Assembly (NCBI GenBank): GCA_002964805.2
Contig: PUDQ02000001.1
Span: 6,038,001 to 6,102,000 of the forward strand
DNA: 64,000 bases
From: Trametes villosa
Lineage: Eukaryota; Basidiomycota; Agaricomycetes; Polyporales; Polyporaceae
Direction of reading: 5' to 3'
Both the position numbers and the translations under genes were made by a program. Below are positions 36,443 through 48,593 of the stretch, piece after piece (position 1 is the first letter of the stretch; each line of letters opens with the position of its first letter). The notes beneath the pieces are model-generated. The model was not told where the DNA came from and made no database searches. It worked only from the letters and a program-made list of their open reading frames with translations.

Positions 36443-39400
36443 TCATATACGCAACGGCGGGGGCTCCTCAGGGGCAAGTTCCATCTGCGCCACCTCCTCC
36501 TCGTAAAAGCGCTCCAGGGCTCCCTTGTCTGAGCAGAATCTGTGCAGGTTGATCCGGATCTCCTCCGCTGCCGCCGCGGGCCGCTGGGACTTGAATGCCG
36601 TGCCGATGCGCCCGGGAGCCATGAGGCGGTTGGTGAGAAAGAGGAACCCTTGTGAGCCTCCCAGGACCTGTACGAAGGCGACGCCGGTGCGGTGGACCCA
36701 CTGCGAGTACTTGAACGGTGAGCGCCTATAGGAGTAGACCACGTCCACCTGACTAGGGTAGTGTCCGGCGGCCTCGATATCCAACACGAAGCCCCACTTC
36801 CGCAGCAGTGCCGACTCGAAGTAGTGCGTCGCCTGCGAGCCCTCGGGAACACGCCTCTCAAGCTCTGAGACCTTCGGAGGTGGTGCGGCCAGTGGGATGG
36901 GGAAACAGGACTGGAACGGGTTCTTCTCCCGCACGTCGCTGATCTGGTCGACGTAGGCTTCCACGAGCTTGAGGCCGTACCGCTCTATCGTACGACTCCA
37001 TTGTTGGAGGAGGTCCTCTATGCATCGTGCGGTGGTACCAATCCAGTGGAACTCGAAGTGGAAGCAAGTGGCGGGGTTGTGAATGATATCGTGGTGCAAG
37101 ACGACCGACTCGGCCTGGTCACTGCGCTGGAGACAATGCAGTTAGATACCACTAGGAAGCGACAATGGAGTAGACACTACCTCTCTGGGGTCGACGTCAA
37201 TAATCATGCTCTGGCTGAGAATAAGCCGCTTGTTGGGTCTCTTGCCGGAGGCCGTCCGCGGCGAGTTCAGTCCTCGTGCGTCGTCGTGTTTCACAGGACG
37301 GGAGAACCAGCTTGCTTTCGGCGTGACTGGAATGATATACTCTCCACGGAGGACGTAGAAGTAGTGCCTGTAATGGTCGTCAGGGATGTTTGCGACAAAT
37401 GGTCAACATGCTTACCCGTCGAGGAAACCGTGAGTTCCTCTACAGTGGTCGAACAGCCCTTGCTCCATCAGCCTCCCACCCCATTCAGTCGCTTGCTCAC
37501 GATTCGAGATGTCCCGGAACTCGCGAACCATCCAGGACACGAACTGAGTTCCCGTGAACGAGTTCGAGTACTTCCGGCCGTGCCAACTGTGCTCCTTGAT
37601 CGGCACGCCGTCGTCCTCCCGCATGGCCTTCGCGATCGCGCTGAGGGACATCTCACTGATGTCTCTCTCGCTCTTCGCCTTCTTCTTCAAAGGGCCCGCG
37701 GCGTGTATGTCGTCTAGATGCGCGATGATTGAGTCGTCCTGCACGCACTGCGCGGGGCCGAGGTCGGTGGGGATCAGGCGCACGGGGGGCGGAGGATGGG
37801 GGTCATCCTTCGAGTGCCATCGGGCCTTCGAGAAACACTCCGCGAGCTTGTCGATGCCGAGCAGGCGGATTTCCTCTTCGTTCAGCTTTTCTCCCGCGGG
37901 ACCCACGCTGCCATGCGGGGAGTCGTCTGCGGGGATGACTACGAAGCGTGTACGCCAGTAACGTAGGGACTCGCTGAACTGGTTCTCGTAGCCCGCGACT
38001 AACATGTCTAGCCTGCGCCCTTGTCAGCATCGAGCATAATACGCCCGCATAGCACCCCACATACCTGTTCCACCCGTAGTTCTCCATCCCATGCGAGATG
38101 AATGATGTCCGCATCTCCGTATAGCCCTCGCCCAGTTTCGGCCAGATGAGGAACTGGTAGTCAAACGGCCGCGTCTGCGGCATCCGGCGCACGTACCGCC
38201 GCACCTGGATCGAGTCCCCGCTATACATGATGTAGTGAATCTCGTTGCTCATGCTGAGGTACACCGAGTCGGACGCGGAGCGCAGCACGTCCGCCGCGCC
38301 GAGCGGCCGCGCACGCGCACTGTCGTCCCCCGTGTACGACTTTGTGCGGCGGATCGTACTCTGCACCTCAGTGTCCTGCCCGGCGTCCTGCTTCGACGGG
38401 CGGAGGACGAACTGGAAGCCCTGCGCGAGGCGGAGCGCGACCATGCCCCGCATAACGGAGAGGCCCCACGCGCGCCGGACCTGGTCCGCGCTGCCGTACG
38501 TCGGAGGGAACTTGACGAGGAAAGAGTGCATCTCGGGAGGGTCGACGACGAAGTCGTACGAAAAGACGCCGTACGACGTCTCGAGCTCGTGCGTGGACGG
38601 GAAGTGCTCGACTGTCAGCGGGAGACACAGAGGCGTCGCCATCGCTTTCCACTTGATCTCGTGCTTCGTGAGGGGCTGCGGGAAGGCATGCTGCCATCGG
38701 CGAGCGAGGGATGCCTGGGCGTACGGTACCGCTGCTTGCGGCTTCCACGGGAGGACTTCGACAGTGAGGTTCGTAGCGACGATGGGGAGGTTTGCGACAC
38801 TGCTTAGGGTGCCCCGCCGCTTGCTCAGGAAGTCGTCGCGGGGAGGCGTTCCGACCGGCGAGTGGCGAGTCAGCGATCCGCGATGCGGCACAGCGAGCTC
38901 GTCGCCGTCTTTGCGGGCGCGGATGGAGCGGGGAGCGGTGCCACCCTTGTCCGTGGCAGATTGGAGCGTGCGTGTGCTCGAGGTGCGTAAGAGGGAAGGG
39001 GTGGAGGGGCTGGGAGATGCGGGGGGCGTGTGGGTAACGCCTGAGGCAGAGATAGGAGACGTCTGTGCTTGGCTGATGCCAGCCCGGAACGGGTTGAGCA
39101 GCCAAGTGGGGGCGTACTTGGAGATGGTGGACGGGCGAGATGTACTTGGTGTTCGCGAGTGGCGGTCTGAAGCAGCTACCAGGGTCGATCGGGAACTCTT
39201 CTGCGAACGGCCTGATCGTGCAGACAGGATGGAGGCTTGAGAAGGGGAGGTGCTCAGCATGCCTCCAGCTATCGCCACCGACAGCCTTTGCTCGCGATCC
39301 ATACTGGGGTCATGGATGGGAAGATGCATGGGGCCTGTCCGCGGGCTCTCTTCGATTGGGGATACGCGTGTCGTCTCAGACGTGCGCACGGTAGACGACC

Positions 39401-41461
39401 GCTTGAGGTCGCTTCCGCGCCAAGAGGAACTCAGCGTTGGGCCGCTCCCAGTCGAGGATAGGGAGTTTCGGGTAGTCGGGGCAGGCTTCACGTCTTGCCG
39501 TATAGTAAAGACGTCCATGTCGAACTCGTCCGCCTCAGCGGGTGAGATTAGAGTGGCCCGCTTCTCCAGGAGATCAGACGTCGACAATCCGAGATCAGAG
39601 AGGTCGGAGGCGGACTCCCCAGACGAGATACCAATGTTATCCGCATCAGGCAGATACGGGACTTCGATGCGAGAGAGAACGTCATGGTCTAGCAGCCCCA
39701 GCATCTCGATTTCGTGCATCTTTGCGCGAGCAACGAACCTGCATGTGCGGAGTGAGCGAGTGCCGACGAACTGAGAAGACGACTCTCACCTATCCTTCCG
39801 GAATGGTAGATCCATTTGTCGGTCCCAGAAGGATATGGTCATCCAGAATGGCTCCCACCAAAGGGTCTTGAGCTCGCGTGTCCCTCCCAAGCTATCCCCA
39901 CTGGAGTCGTTGTCCCCACCCCATAGCGGATCGAGCGCGCGAGGTCCACCCTTGCCCAGCTCCGCACGGGTGTCGGGTTCCATACCCTTGAAACAGAAAA
40001 TTGGAGTCTGATGCAGGGGAGGTTTCGCGAGGGACACCAGATGAAGCGGGAAGCCCTGATCCAGCATTCGCGTAGTGGTGAGCCGTAGGAGCTGCTTCGA
40101 GACGCGGAAGTAGCCTGTCCCCGGCGTGATGACGATAGTCGACGAGCCAGTGTATGACAGCGAGCGGTCGATGTAGTGCGTCTCTGAGGGGTTGAGAGCG
40201 AGATTGAGCGCCTCGAGAAGCGGTCCGTCATGGGCATATGAGATTTGGCCGACAAGGCGGACGTGGTCGGGTGCGGCGTCGCCGTCCGGCGAGGTCATGC
40301 TTGCGCGGTGGTAATGGTGAGCGAGGAGGATGTCGCGTTGGAAAGCCCAGAACGAGTTCTTCAGACTCACAAGCGTAGGCTTCCAGTCATAGAGCACCTC
40401 GAGGTCCGTGATGACCTTGAAGAAGTCCTTGTACCACCGGCCTTCGTCGTCGCGACGCAAGGGGCCCGCGGCATAGTCGATCTCCGAAGCGTCATAGTAC
40501 ACTCGCGAGATGAGGACAATCGTAACGATGTGGCTGGTGGTCACCTCGCTCCACTTGGCGAAGAGAGCGGGGAGGAACGAATGCACGATCTTCTCGTTGT
40601 ACCTTTCGCCGTCTCCAGCAAACTCCCACAGCTCCCGGCAGACTTGGATAAGTATGGTGACCTTTGCGGAAAGAGACCTGTAGATGACTTTAGTGGCGGG
40701 GGAGACGTATGCCGCGGATACCTGTAAACATTCAGCACCCCTGTGACTACCCCGCTGGAATCACCGACCTTCTTTCCGTCCACGTAGATGTCATGTACTT
40801 TGGCAGCGATGACGCCTATGAAGGCGACTTGCTGATCGACATACAAGCACTGTCCGACCTGATCCCGTCCTAGTCGCCACATGTCGTTGCGTCCCAGATA
40901 CTGGTCCTGGAAGACGAACTCGACGTAATCCGCGGTGAACTTCTCCTTCTCGACCTAGTGATGCCAAAGTGTTGGGGCAGGCGCATACATACAATGTGGT
41001 TCAACGTACCTTCGTGAGAGTGACCTCACCAGAGTTTCGTAGTCCATATTTCTCCAATACGAGCCGCGGCAGAGATATCTTTGGCGTCGCTATGAGACTC
41101 GATACTGCATACGGTCTCGAGAAGGACTTGCCTGTAGCTGGTGCTTCAATGTCGCGTCCTCTGGCGGCACAACGAACAGGAACCCAGGAGCGCGTTCTGG
41201 TAGAGGCGACGAGATACAGATCAAATCACCCTCCGCGACGCCTGGCCAATGCTTGTGATTGAGCTTCACTCCGCCGCCCGGTCCGTCATTCACCCACGCG
41301 GTGAGAGTGCGCGAGTCGCCGACTCGGATAGGCAGAGCAGATGTGGGCGTAAAGGCAGATGATGATGGGCCGGGCTGTGGGGAGTAGCCTCCGAAGATGG
41401 ACTGGACAGTACTGGACCTTTTGCGACCGCCCGAGGGAGCAAGAGATTCGGCGCGCGACAT
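36443..41461 (-). CDS. IML1: Vacuolar membrane protein Iml1 (GATOR1/SEACIT subunit, DEPDC5 homologue)
   Basis: Eight exons (41461..41132, 41078..41010, 40954..40769, 40721..39790, 39738..38065, 38012..37416, 37367..37181, 37126..36443) encode 1552 residues. Iml1 is the GTPase-activating subunit of the complex that turns off TORC1 through the Rag GTPases when amino acids are short. Near the N-terminus are LNHKHWPGVAEGDL and LQISLPRLVLEKYGLRN, then VEFVFQDQYLGRNDMWRL, VTILIQVCRELWEF and TTSHIVTIVLISRVYY. The centre has WWEPFWMTISFWDRQMDLPF and EGYTEMRTSFISHGMENYGW. A DEP domain lies at about 1205-1275 (TGTQFVSWMVREFRDISNRE). The C-terminal part ends near FHFEFHWIGTTARCIEDLL and KWGFVLDIEAA. A Ser/Thr-rich insert fills about 520-700. 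The first intron appears to be GC-AG. Confidence 0.92.
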
Positions 41462-42081
41462 AGACGCGTGACGGATAGAGTAGCAGCAGATCAAAAGTCG
41501 ATAATGACTAGCAAGGCCGTATCACGTAGGCAACCTGGAGAACGACGCGAGCCATAGTACATGAGCGCAGCGCAGGACGCGTCGCTGAGACTAGCTCGCA
41601 CCTCCGACTGTGCCAGACTGTGTCTCCGTTGACCGAATTTGGCCGAGCAATGCAGGAGGCGGCCTCAGAGATAAGCGTATTACAGCATGCAAGAAAGACT
41701 GGAGAGGGCGGACGACTCGAGAAGTGAACCCACAGTAGGTAGCTTGAGAGTAGGAGGCAAAGGACGCAGTTGGCGCTTAGCGCTCGGCAGGAGGTGCGCG
41801 TGGGCGCTTATTCCCTTGCTCACTGGCATCGCCCGGAACACAAGATTGAATATTGAAGGTTCATTGATTCGTCTACATAGTACTTCAGACTATCCCCGAA
41901 GTGCCAAACGTCAAGCTTGAACAAGTCGTATGGGACCGAGTCGTACGGGAACGGGTCGTACAGGTTACGTGGTCACGCCTCCCGGAGGACAGGTTCAAAG
42001 TATGGCTCGGTGCCAGAGAAATAAAAGACGTATGGTAGGCCGACACAGGCGCGGCACTGCTCGCGCCGAGGTCGAGTGCGA
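41462..42081. other. Intergenic, no gene seen
   Basis: Promoter of IML1 and 3' flank of the first kinase-like gene. No element beyond ordinary flank was seen. Confidence 0.5.
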
Positions 42082-43557
42082 TCACGGCGCGGGTGCCAGA
42101 TATTTGGTGACGATGGGAGCAATGTCCAGACGTTCCGCTGACATCGACCGGACTACCCCCGACAACCTCTTGAGCGCGTCGAACGCACTGATTCGTTTCA
42201 CGGGGTCTTCCTCGGTCATCTCGACGAGGATGCTGTCGATCTCCGGGATGCCGGTCTAAATATTGGGAGATAGAAGTTAGATTGTGGCAAAGGGATTCGA
42301 GAAGGCGCATCCACTGACCTTGAAGTCCTTCAAGCTGGCTCCGAACTGCCAGACATCGAGCTTGAACGGGTCATACGGGTCCCCGGAGGACACCTCGGTG
42401 GGGATTGGGCGGAAGTAGCGCTCGGGAAGAGCAAAAGAGGGACACAAGGGAGGTCCGACACACGTGCGCTGCTCCGAAGGCGTATCGTTGTCGAACCGTA
42501 CTGCAGTCTCAAAGTCGTTCAGGAAGACCCGCGGGCGCCCGATGGTGAGTTGGCGGGGGCCCAGGGATTCGGGGAACCACTGGACGAGGAAGTTGTCCTT
42601 GAACGCGTCCTGGATGGGCTTGAGCCACGGGATGAACGAAGAGATCCGGCGACATACCCTGTGAGCAACGCCTATGCTATGCATGAATCCGAGTGCCTGC
42701 GTCATTTCGGTCAGTAGAGCCAACATAAATCTGTGGCGTCGTGGACGTACCTCCAAGCACTGGAGTATCATGTCGACGATATCGCCGGCCGAGTTCTCGG
42801 CCCACCCATCGTACGCCTCCAACATGCTAAACCCAACTCTTGGGAATATCCCAAAGGTGATGTCTTCGAGCTCGATGAGATCGTAGAGCGGAACAGCATG
42901 GTTCGGCGTCGCCTGGCTGCAAGGCCCTCTTGCCACGTACAGCAGAATATTCAGATGATCCTTGCCTTCAGAGCCCGCACATAAAGCACGTATGACCACG
43001 TCGCGGCCGTCCTTCGTGCGCGCCGGTCGCAGCTTGGGGTTCTGCGGATGATACAGTAAGCGCGTGGACCGTGACTCAGAAACGAAAAGCGAATGCTCAC
43101 GGGACAGAAGATTTGGAGAAGGTATTTCAGCCGATTGCCTTCTTGCCCAGGCCACCCGCGGTGCAGTGGTGCGAAGGCAAAGCCGTTGCAGACAGGCTCA
43201 ATCTCTCGCGGGGCTGAGAAGTAGCAATCCATATAGGGCTGCCAAAGGATGTATCCCCGCTCCTTGAAGAAGGCGTCCAGTTTGTTCCACAGTGGGCCGG
43301 CGTATGTTTCGTAGGCGCGTGGGATAGACCACTCTTCGATCGTTCGAGGCAACTAGAATTATAGTCGTCGTAAGCGCGGCATCCTCGAATGCAAACCGTG
43401 AACGTACCTGTGAGCGCAAAGATGCGCGTGCCATGCGAAGTCGGATCCGGGAAAGAATAGTAGAGGAGAGTAGGGCTGACGCCACGATGCCCGTCGTCAC
43501 TGCAAGGGCAGCAATCCGCATGGAGGTGGATGGCGGGCCCCTGAGAGTGATCGCCAT
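42082..43557 (-). CDS. Protein-kinase-like protein, array copy 1 (group A, membrane-anchored)
   Basis: Six exons (43557..43408, 43352..43101, 43041..42751, 42696..42658, 42609..42319, 42255..42082) give 398 residues. Exon 1 carries a short N-terminal membrane anchor (IAALAVTTGIVASALLSSTIL). Exon 2 starts LPRTIEEW and ends with a CNGFAFAP block. Exon 3 has the N-lobe-like part: TKDGRDVVIRALCAGSEG, in which the usual beta-3 lysine is arginine, then ITFGIFPRVG and GDIVDMILQCLE. Exon 4 (13 codons) ends in AHR, and exon 5 opens with DAFKDNFLVQW, so the splice rebuilds HRDxxxxN of the catalytic loop. Next come FLNDFETAVRF (DFE in place of DFG), a PERY activation-end block and PYDPFKLDVWQFG (helix F). 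The last exon has IPEIDSILVEM and PVKRISAF. Kinase fold likely, activity uncertain. Confidence 0.78.
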
Positions 43558-44005
43558 GATTGAGTCTTGTATGCTTGTGGGCCACCCGTTAGTAAGGCAG
43601 AACAGTATGCAAGGCAATGGATGTTCTTCAAAACGCCGTTTGAACTTGCGAGCTTGGTCGCTCGCACGATGCTATCCACGTTTCCTGGGAGATCAGCTCA
43701 ACTCCGCACCCCGACCTACCCCGACAGTCCGTGTGTGATCCGTCCGCGGTCTGATTCGCAGAAGCAGCGTTCGCAGTGCTTGAGCGTCATGCTGCTTCAA
43801 GTTTGGCTCTTCGCGGTACAGCACGTTCTTAGGCTGTGCCGTGGTTATGGTGCGTCGCAAAGGAGTGGGTTGCATAAGCGCTCGCAGGGAGCATGGTGGT
43901 ATACTATGTGCTTCGATGCATCAGAGGACGCAGGAAACCTGTAGACAGTATTACGGACACTGGGGCGGACCTGGAAGCTCAACGGATACGGCATGATACA
44001 GGATG
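43558..44005. other. Intergenic, no gene seen
   Basis: Between kinase-like copies 1 and 2, both minus. Holds the promoter of copy 1. Confidence 0.5.
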
Positions 44006-45614
44006 CTACTCTAAGGAATGCGCCACATGCGCAGGAAGTGCATCCAGAACGGTGTCTAGCGTATGCACCGGATCGCAAGGGGAGGCGTCCGTGGGTACAG
44101 GCACAAACGTTTCGTTTGCGGCATTAGAAGCAGGTGGTACCTCCGCAGGCTGATCGAAGTCCATGCCGCGCCGCAGAACGGTGGGGGCAAACATGAACAC
44201 CTCCGGCGGAGTGGCTTGGACAACGCTCGTGATGCAGTTCAGCACCTCGTGCGCTGCTGGACGCATCGCAGGGTCCGGGTGCCTCATCTGCTCCATGACG
44301 TCGTCAAACTGTAGAACGTTGCACTGCGTCCGATGGTATCAGCCACGCGAGACAGAGGAAGAAGAAGCGGGAAACGCACCCTAAAATCCTCAAAGCTATG
44401 AGAAAGCTGCCATACATCCAGCTTGAACGGATCGTAAGGCGTGCCCGTCAGAAGCTCCGGGGGGACGGGGCGCAGGTATCGCTCCGGATTCGTGGGGAAC
44501 GACGCGCCGGTGGGGTTGCCGATGCAAACGCAGTCATCGTTAGGAATATTGAACGGGAAACGGACGGCCGTTTCGAAGTCGTTCAGGAATACCCGCGGGC
44601 GCGACGCTGGGAGTCTCCCAAAGCGCAGGGTCTCCGGATGCCACTGCACCAGGAAATTGTCCTTGAATGCATCCTGTGCGCCCTCGTAAGCGGGCAATTC
44701 TTTATCGCTAGACTGCTCGGAACTCACTCGGTGTGCGATACGATTTAGGTGTAAAAAGTGCAGAGCCTGGGACAGGCGTCAGCACTGCAGAGACGTCGTT
44801 GGAAGACCGGAGCATACCTCGAGGCATTGGCAGAACATATCCATGATGTCGCCGACCGAGTTCATCGCCCAGCCCTCATATGCGTCGCACAGCGATCCCC
44901 CGATCAGCGGAAACACCCCGAAAGTAATATCGTCGAAGTCTAACAGCGCCAGCAGCGGGATAGCGTGATTGTACGTCAACATAGCGGGTGGTCCCCTGTT
45001 GAAGCTGCGTAGCAAGCGGATGTGATCACGACCGCTTTCGCCCATCGCCAGTACGCGGATGACAACGCTTCGCCCGTCTGCCGCCTGTGCGGCCTGGCAC
45101 GATGGATTCTGCGCAGAAACGTATGAGAAGACGCTTCGGGGCAACACAGAGAACGGGACGCACTGGATACGTGAATTGAAACAGTTGTTTGAAGATGGTG
45201 TTCACATCTTTTCCTTGAACGAACGGGGCGTATCCATAACCGTTGGGCGTAACATCCGTCGACAGAGGGAGTCGCATCAAACTGGGATCGTAAGGCGGCC
45301 AAAATGTGTAGCCTCTTTCCTTGAGGAAGTCTTGCAAGCCTGCCCATAGGGCGGCGTCGCCACCTTCACCGGGCTCAAACAAACGCCACGATGGTAGGTC
45401 TGGCGGAAGCTGTTAGCGCGTACGTGGTGAGACTGGCCTCTAAGTTCGACAGCCCATGAATGCATACCGTTGCTTTGATACGTCGTCGAGTCTCCGGATC
45501 GTCAGGCTTGCTGCGTCGCAAATTCCTTCGTGCTATCCAGGTGGACAGAACGGCCGCCAGGCTAGCAGTTGTTACGGCCAATGCAACAGCATGCTTGATC
45601 GGAATAGTAGCCAT
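44006..45614 (-). CDS. Protein-kinase-like protein, array copy 2 (group B, membrane-anchored)
   Basis: Six exons (45614..45468, 45409..45164, 45108..44818, 44766..44728, 44673..44380, 44323..44006) encode 444 residues; an in-frame ATG at 45626 could add four. The anchor is HAVALAVTTASLAAVLSTWI, followed by a basic, cytosol-type stretch RRNLRRSK. The N-lobe block reads ADGRSVVIRVLAMGESG, again Arg for Lys. LNRIAHR joined to DAFKDNFLVQWHPE rebuilds HRDxxxxN; FLNDFETAVRF is the DFG equivalent, and PYDPFKLDVWQLS the helix F. The tail differs from group A: FDDVMEQMRHPDPAMRPAAH, then a Pro/Thr-rich C-terminal extension of about 60 residues. Nearest relative in the array is copy 6, which shares this tail. 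Exon 3 is again 291 nt and exon 4 is 39 nt. Confidence 0.76.
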
Positions 45615-46328
45615 AGCGCCGCGCAACGCGCAAGAGGAGGTATCCGGCTTGTCTGCGTATGTCAGATCTCAGCAAACATACCTCCCGGATGGATCCGACG
45701 ACGTTGGACCAGCGGAGAGTGAACGAACATGATCACGATGGACGCGTTTTCCTCCCACGGCGTGCGGTTGAAAGCCGTGCGCGCTCACGTGATAATGACG
45801 TACCGCGTATGAGACGGGCGCTTTGCAGACAGTTTACGCGTCGCTCACTCCCTCTCACTCTCCCACTCGTGCCGTAAGTACTTCACGACGGACGATAGCA
45901 CGCATCCTTACTTTCCAAATGCTTGGCTGCTGGCTGAATTGAGTTTCTCTTGGCTTGGGAAAGATTTGACCTGCTGTTCTCGAAGATGCTCGTGCAGCTC
46001 CCCTTTCGAACTGGTCAGTCTCACCTGCGCTGGAGCCCTGCACATCACTCCCGTTGCGAGGCGTCATACGACCTAGACCTCGCCGAAACTCTGTATGGGC
46101 ACGCGGCCAATTGCGCAACACGTTGGAAACGGAGGACGATGCCGAACAAGGACGGGTCATTGGGGAGTATGCGCTGACGTCACATCACCCTTCTCTCCAC
46201 CGACGCGCAACTCCAGCCCGTCTGCGCGCGTATTCTGCGTCCATAAATTCGCCAGGCTCTCCTGCCAAGACCCACGACGCTCGCCCTAAGCTTTCCTCAG
46301 CCTCTTGGGTCCGACCAGTGTTGCAGCC
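45615..46328. other. Divergent intergenic region
   Basis: Shared upstream DNA of kinase-like copy 2 (minus) and the App1-like gene (plus). Carries a palindromic TGACGTCA site close to the plus-strand gene; otherwise no element recognised. Confidence 0.5.
46175..46182. promoter_or_regulatory. TGACGTCA (ATF/CREB-type) site
   Basis: A perfect 8-bp CRE palindrome lies 147 bp upstream of the ATG at 46329. In fungi such sites bind bZIP factors of the Atf1/CREB kind. Position is suitable for the App1-like gene, but the match is short. Confidence 0.4.
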
Positions 46329-47984
46329 ATGTTCTCCGCCACCCTCCTCGCCCTCTCGCTTGCCGGCTATGCTACCGCGAGCCCAGCGCCGATAGCAGCC
46401 CCCGCGCCTGCTCCTACGCCCGCGCCCGTACCCGCGCCCCAGGCACTATCAAGCGCAGAGTCTGTCTTCTCTAGCGTCACCGGTGCCGTGGCTTCGGCTC
46501 TGCCCAGTATGTAGCACCTCTACGCTTATCCGAACCTCCTGCTAACGTCTTATTTCAATTTGCACAGCTATCCTCGGGAGCTGGCCGAGCTTGAGTGACA
46601 TCGAGAAGAAGGTCGGAGTCAACGACGGCAACGACCTCTCAAACATCTCTTCGTCCGCGCTACTCATCCCAACGTACGCGAACTTCACCGGAGACAAGTA
46701 CGTTCCTCTTTCTCCTGGAGTACCAAACCCTAGTTGACCTCGTCTCCCCGCAGCTGGAATGTCCGCTTCTACGGCTTGGCGTACAAGCTGCCCAACGTCA
46801 GCGCCGACGACCTCACCTCCATCATCGACGGCTTCAAGGCCGACAACCTGAACGACACGCAGAAGAGCCTGCTACATAACCGCACGCAGGATCTCGCGTC
46901 CATCCCCATCCCCAGCGCGAACCTCACCGCGCTCGTCTTCGCGAACGGCTCCGCGGTGACGAACTCGTCCGGCATCCAGCTCGCGACGACGGACGAGGTT
47001 GGCGAGTTCGACCAGTTCGTGAGCGTGCCCGGGCTCGGCAGCAACAGCAGCGCGGTGCGCATCGTCGAGACGGGCATCGCGAACGTGACCGGGCCCGGGA
47101 ACGGCACGGTCATCCTCGTGCCCTCGACGGGCATCTCCGTCGTGTCCGACATCGACGACGTGATGCGCATCACGAAGGTGTACGTCCCGAACCAGGGCCT
47201 CTTCAACTCGTTCGTGCAGCCGTACGTGAACGTGCCGGGTATCCCCGAGCTCTTCGCGCACTGGAACGAGACACTCCCCGGCGCGGCGTTCCACTACGAC
47301 ACGACGACGCCGGTCGAGCTCACGCGGACCTACGTCGACTACCTGTTCAGCAACTTCCCGCTCGGCTCGCTTGAGATGCGGCCCATCAACATCTCGGACC
47401 CGAGCCAGATCCTCGAGGCGCGCCAGAACAGCCTGCTGAAGCTGTTCCAGACCTTCCCTCAGCGCAAGTTCGGTGCGTATATGCGGTTCGCTTGCACTTC
47501 GTGGCCATACTAACGTTGTATGCGCTCTAGTGCTTGTCGGCGATACGTCCTCGTCTACGCTGCTCTCGGCCTACCCGCAGATCGCGCAGCAGTTCCCGAA
47601 CCAGATCGCGTGCATCTTCATCCGCAACACCTCCGCGACCGACTCGGACGACAAGATCCCGTTCAGCACGAGCGACTTCAAGAACATCAACAACAACACC
47701 TGGTTCTTCTACCGCACCTCCGACGGTACGTCCCCTCTCTCCCCCTTTCCCGCTCCTCGTGTCAGGAACAGGAATACTGATGGGCCTGTATGGCAGACCT
47801 GTTCAACCTGAACATCACGGGCGGGCAGTGCCGGAACGACAGCGTGCCGCAGAACGTCACCTTCGGCGAGCAGGGCGGCATCCTGGGCAACAACGGCGCG
47901 CTCGGCCAGGTCGCGCTCGGGCGCACGCAGTACGCGGCCGCGCTCTTCGGCACCGCCGTCGCGCTCGTTCTCAGCCTCTTCTGA
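46329..47984 (+). CDS. Secreted, probably GPI-anchored App1/DUF2183-type phosphatidate phosphatase-like protein
   Basis: Five exons (46329..46506, 46568..46697, 46754..47472, 47531..47725, 47797..47984) give 469 residues. The first 18 residues are a signal peptide (FSATLLALSLAGYATASP), then a Pro/Ala-rich linker. Residues from about 105 include WNVRFYGLAYKLP and, at about 232-243, VVSDIDDVMRIT, the HAD DxDx(T/V) motif of the App1 catalytic domain. PGIPELFAHWNETLPGAAFHY, NSLLKLFQTFPQRKFVLVGD and ACIFIRNTS are the other typical blocks; the Asp of VGDT fits the distal HAD acid. The C-terminus is hydrophobic (YAAALFGTAVALVLSLF) after a Gly/Asn region, as for GPI attachment. Many NxS/T sites suit secretion. 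App1 of yeast is cytosolic, so placement outside the cell is unusual. Lipid substrate is inferred. Confidence 0.82.
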
Positions 47985-48593
47985 GCGGCTTGAGCTTGCT
48001 GAAAACGCTGCCCACGGCGGGCTGCGGTGTACGAGTATCAGATGGACTCTCGCTCAGGCTTCGAAGGTTGGCCTTCGAGGCATGCACGGACTGGCATTGA
48101 CGAACATTCACGCATTTGAACGCTTTCACGACCTGTTACTCGCATATTATGTACTACTAATATTCGCTATCTCATCAATACATGCTTGTTGTGCACTATC
48201 TGGCGTCATGTTCGGAAGTGTCGCTCCTCGAGCGCCTGTGGGCAGACTCGGCTCTGTCTCCGCGACCTCCATGTACCCCAGCCTCTTCTGGTCATTCACT
48301 CTGGCCCTCTTTCTTGGTTGCGCTAAGTCGCGACTTATGATATAGAGACGTCATGCTGCGAACTCAAGCTTCAGAATTACAGCAGCATCGTGGCCTCAAG
48401 GCGGCACATGATGTGATCCTCGCGCTTCCGCTTAAAGTCGCAAGTTTACAGCATGCGAGGGACAGTCTGTGACCTGCCTGAGGCCGGATAGCGAAGCGCC
48501 ACACGAGGCCCACGAGCATTCAGCGTGCTTTACAGGCTGTTAGTACTGCACTCTCTTCAAACCTCGTTACCCGGTCGGTCGTTACAGTTAACG
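47985..48593. other. Intergenic, no gene seen
   Basis: 3' flank of the App1-like gene and promoter of kinase-like copy 3. Nothing else recognised. Confidence 0.5.

Noticed and set aside
38245..39240. 331-codon plus-strand frame inside IML1
   Set aside because: Antisense shadow of the large IML1 exon, which has the conserved protein on minus.
42281..42310. GATTCGA string resembling a tRNA B box
   Set aside because: Lies in an intron of kinase-like copy 1; no A box, acceptor stem or anticodon arm could be built around it.
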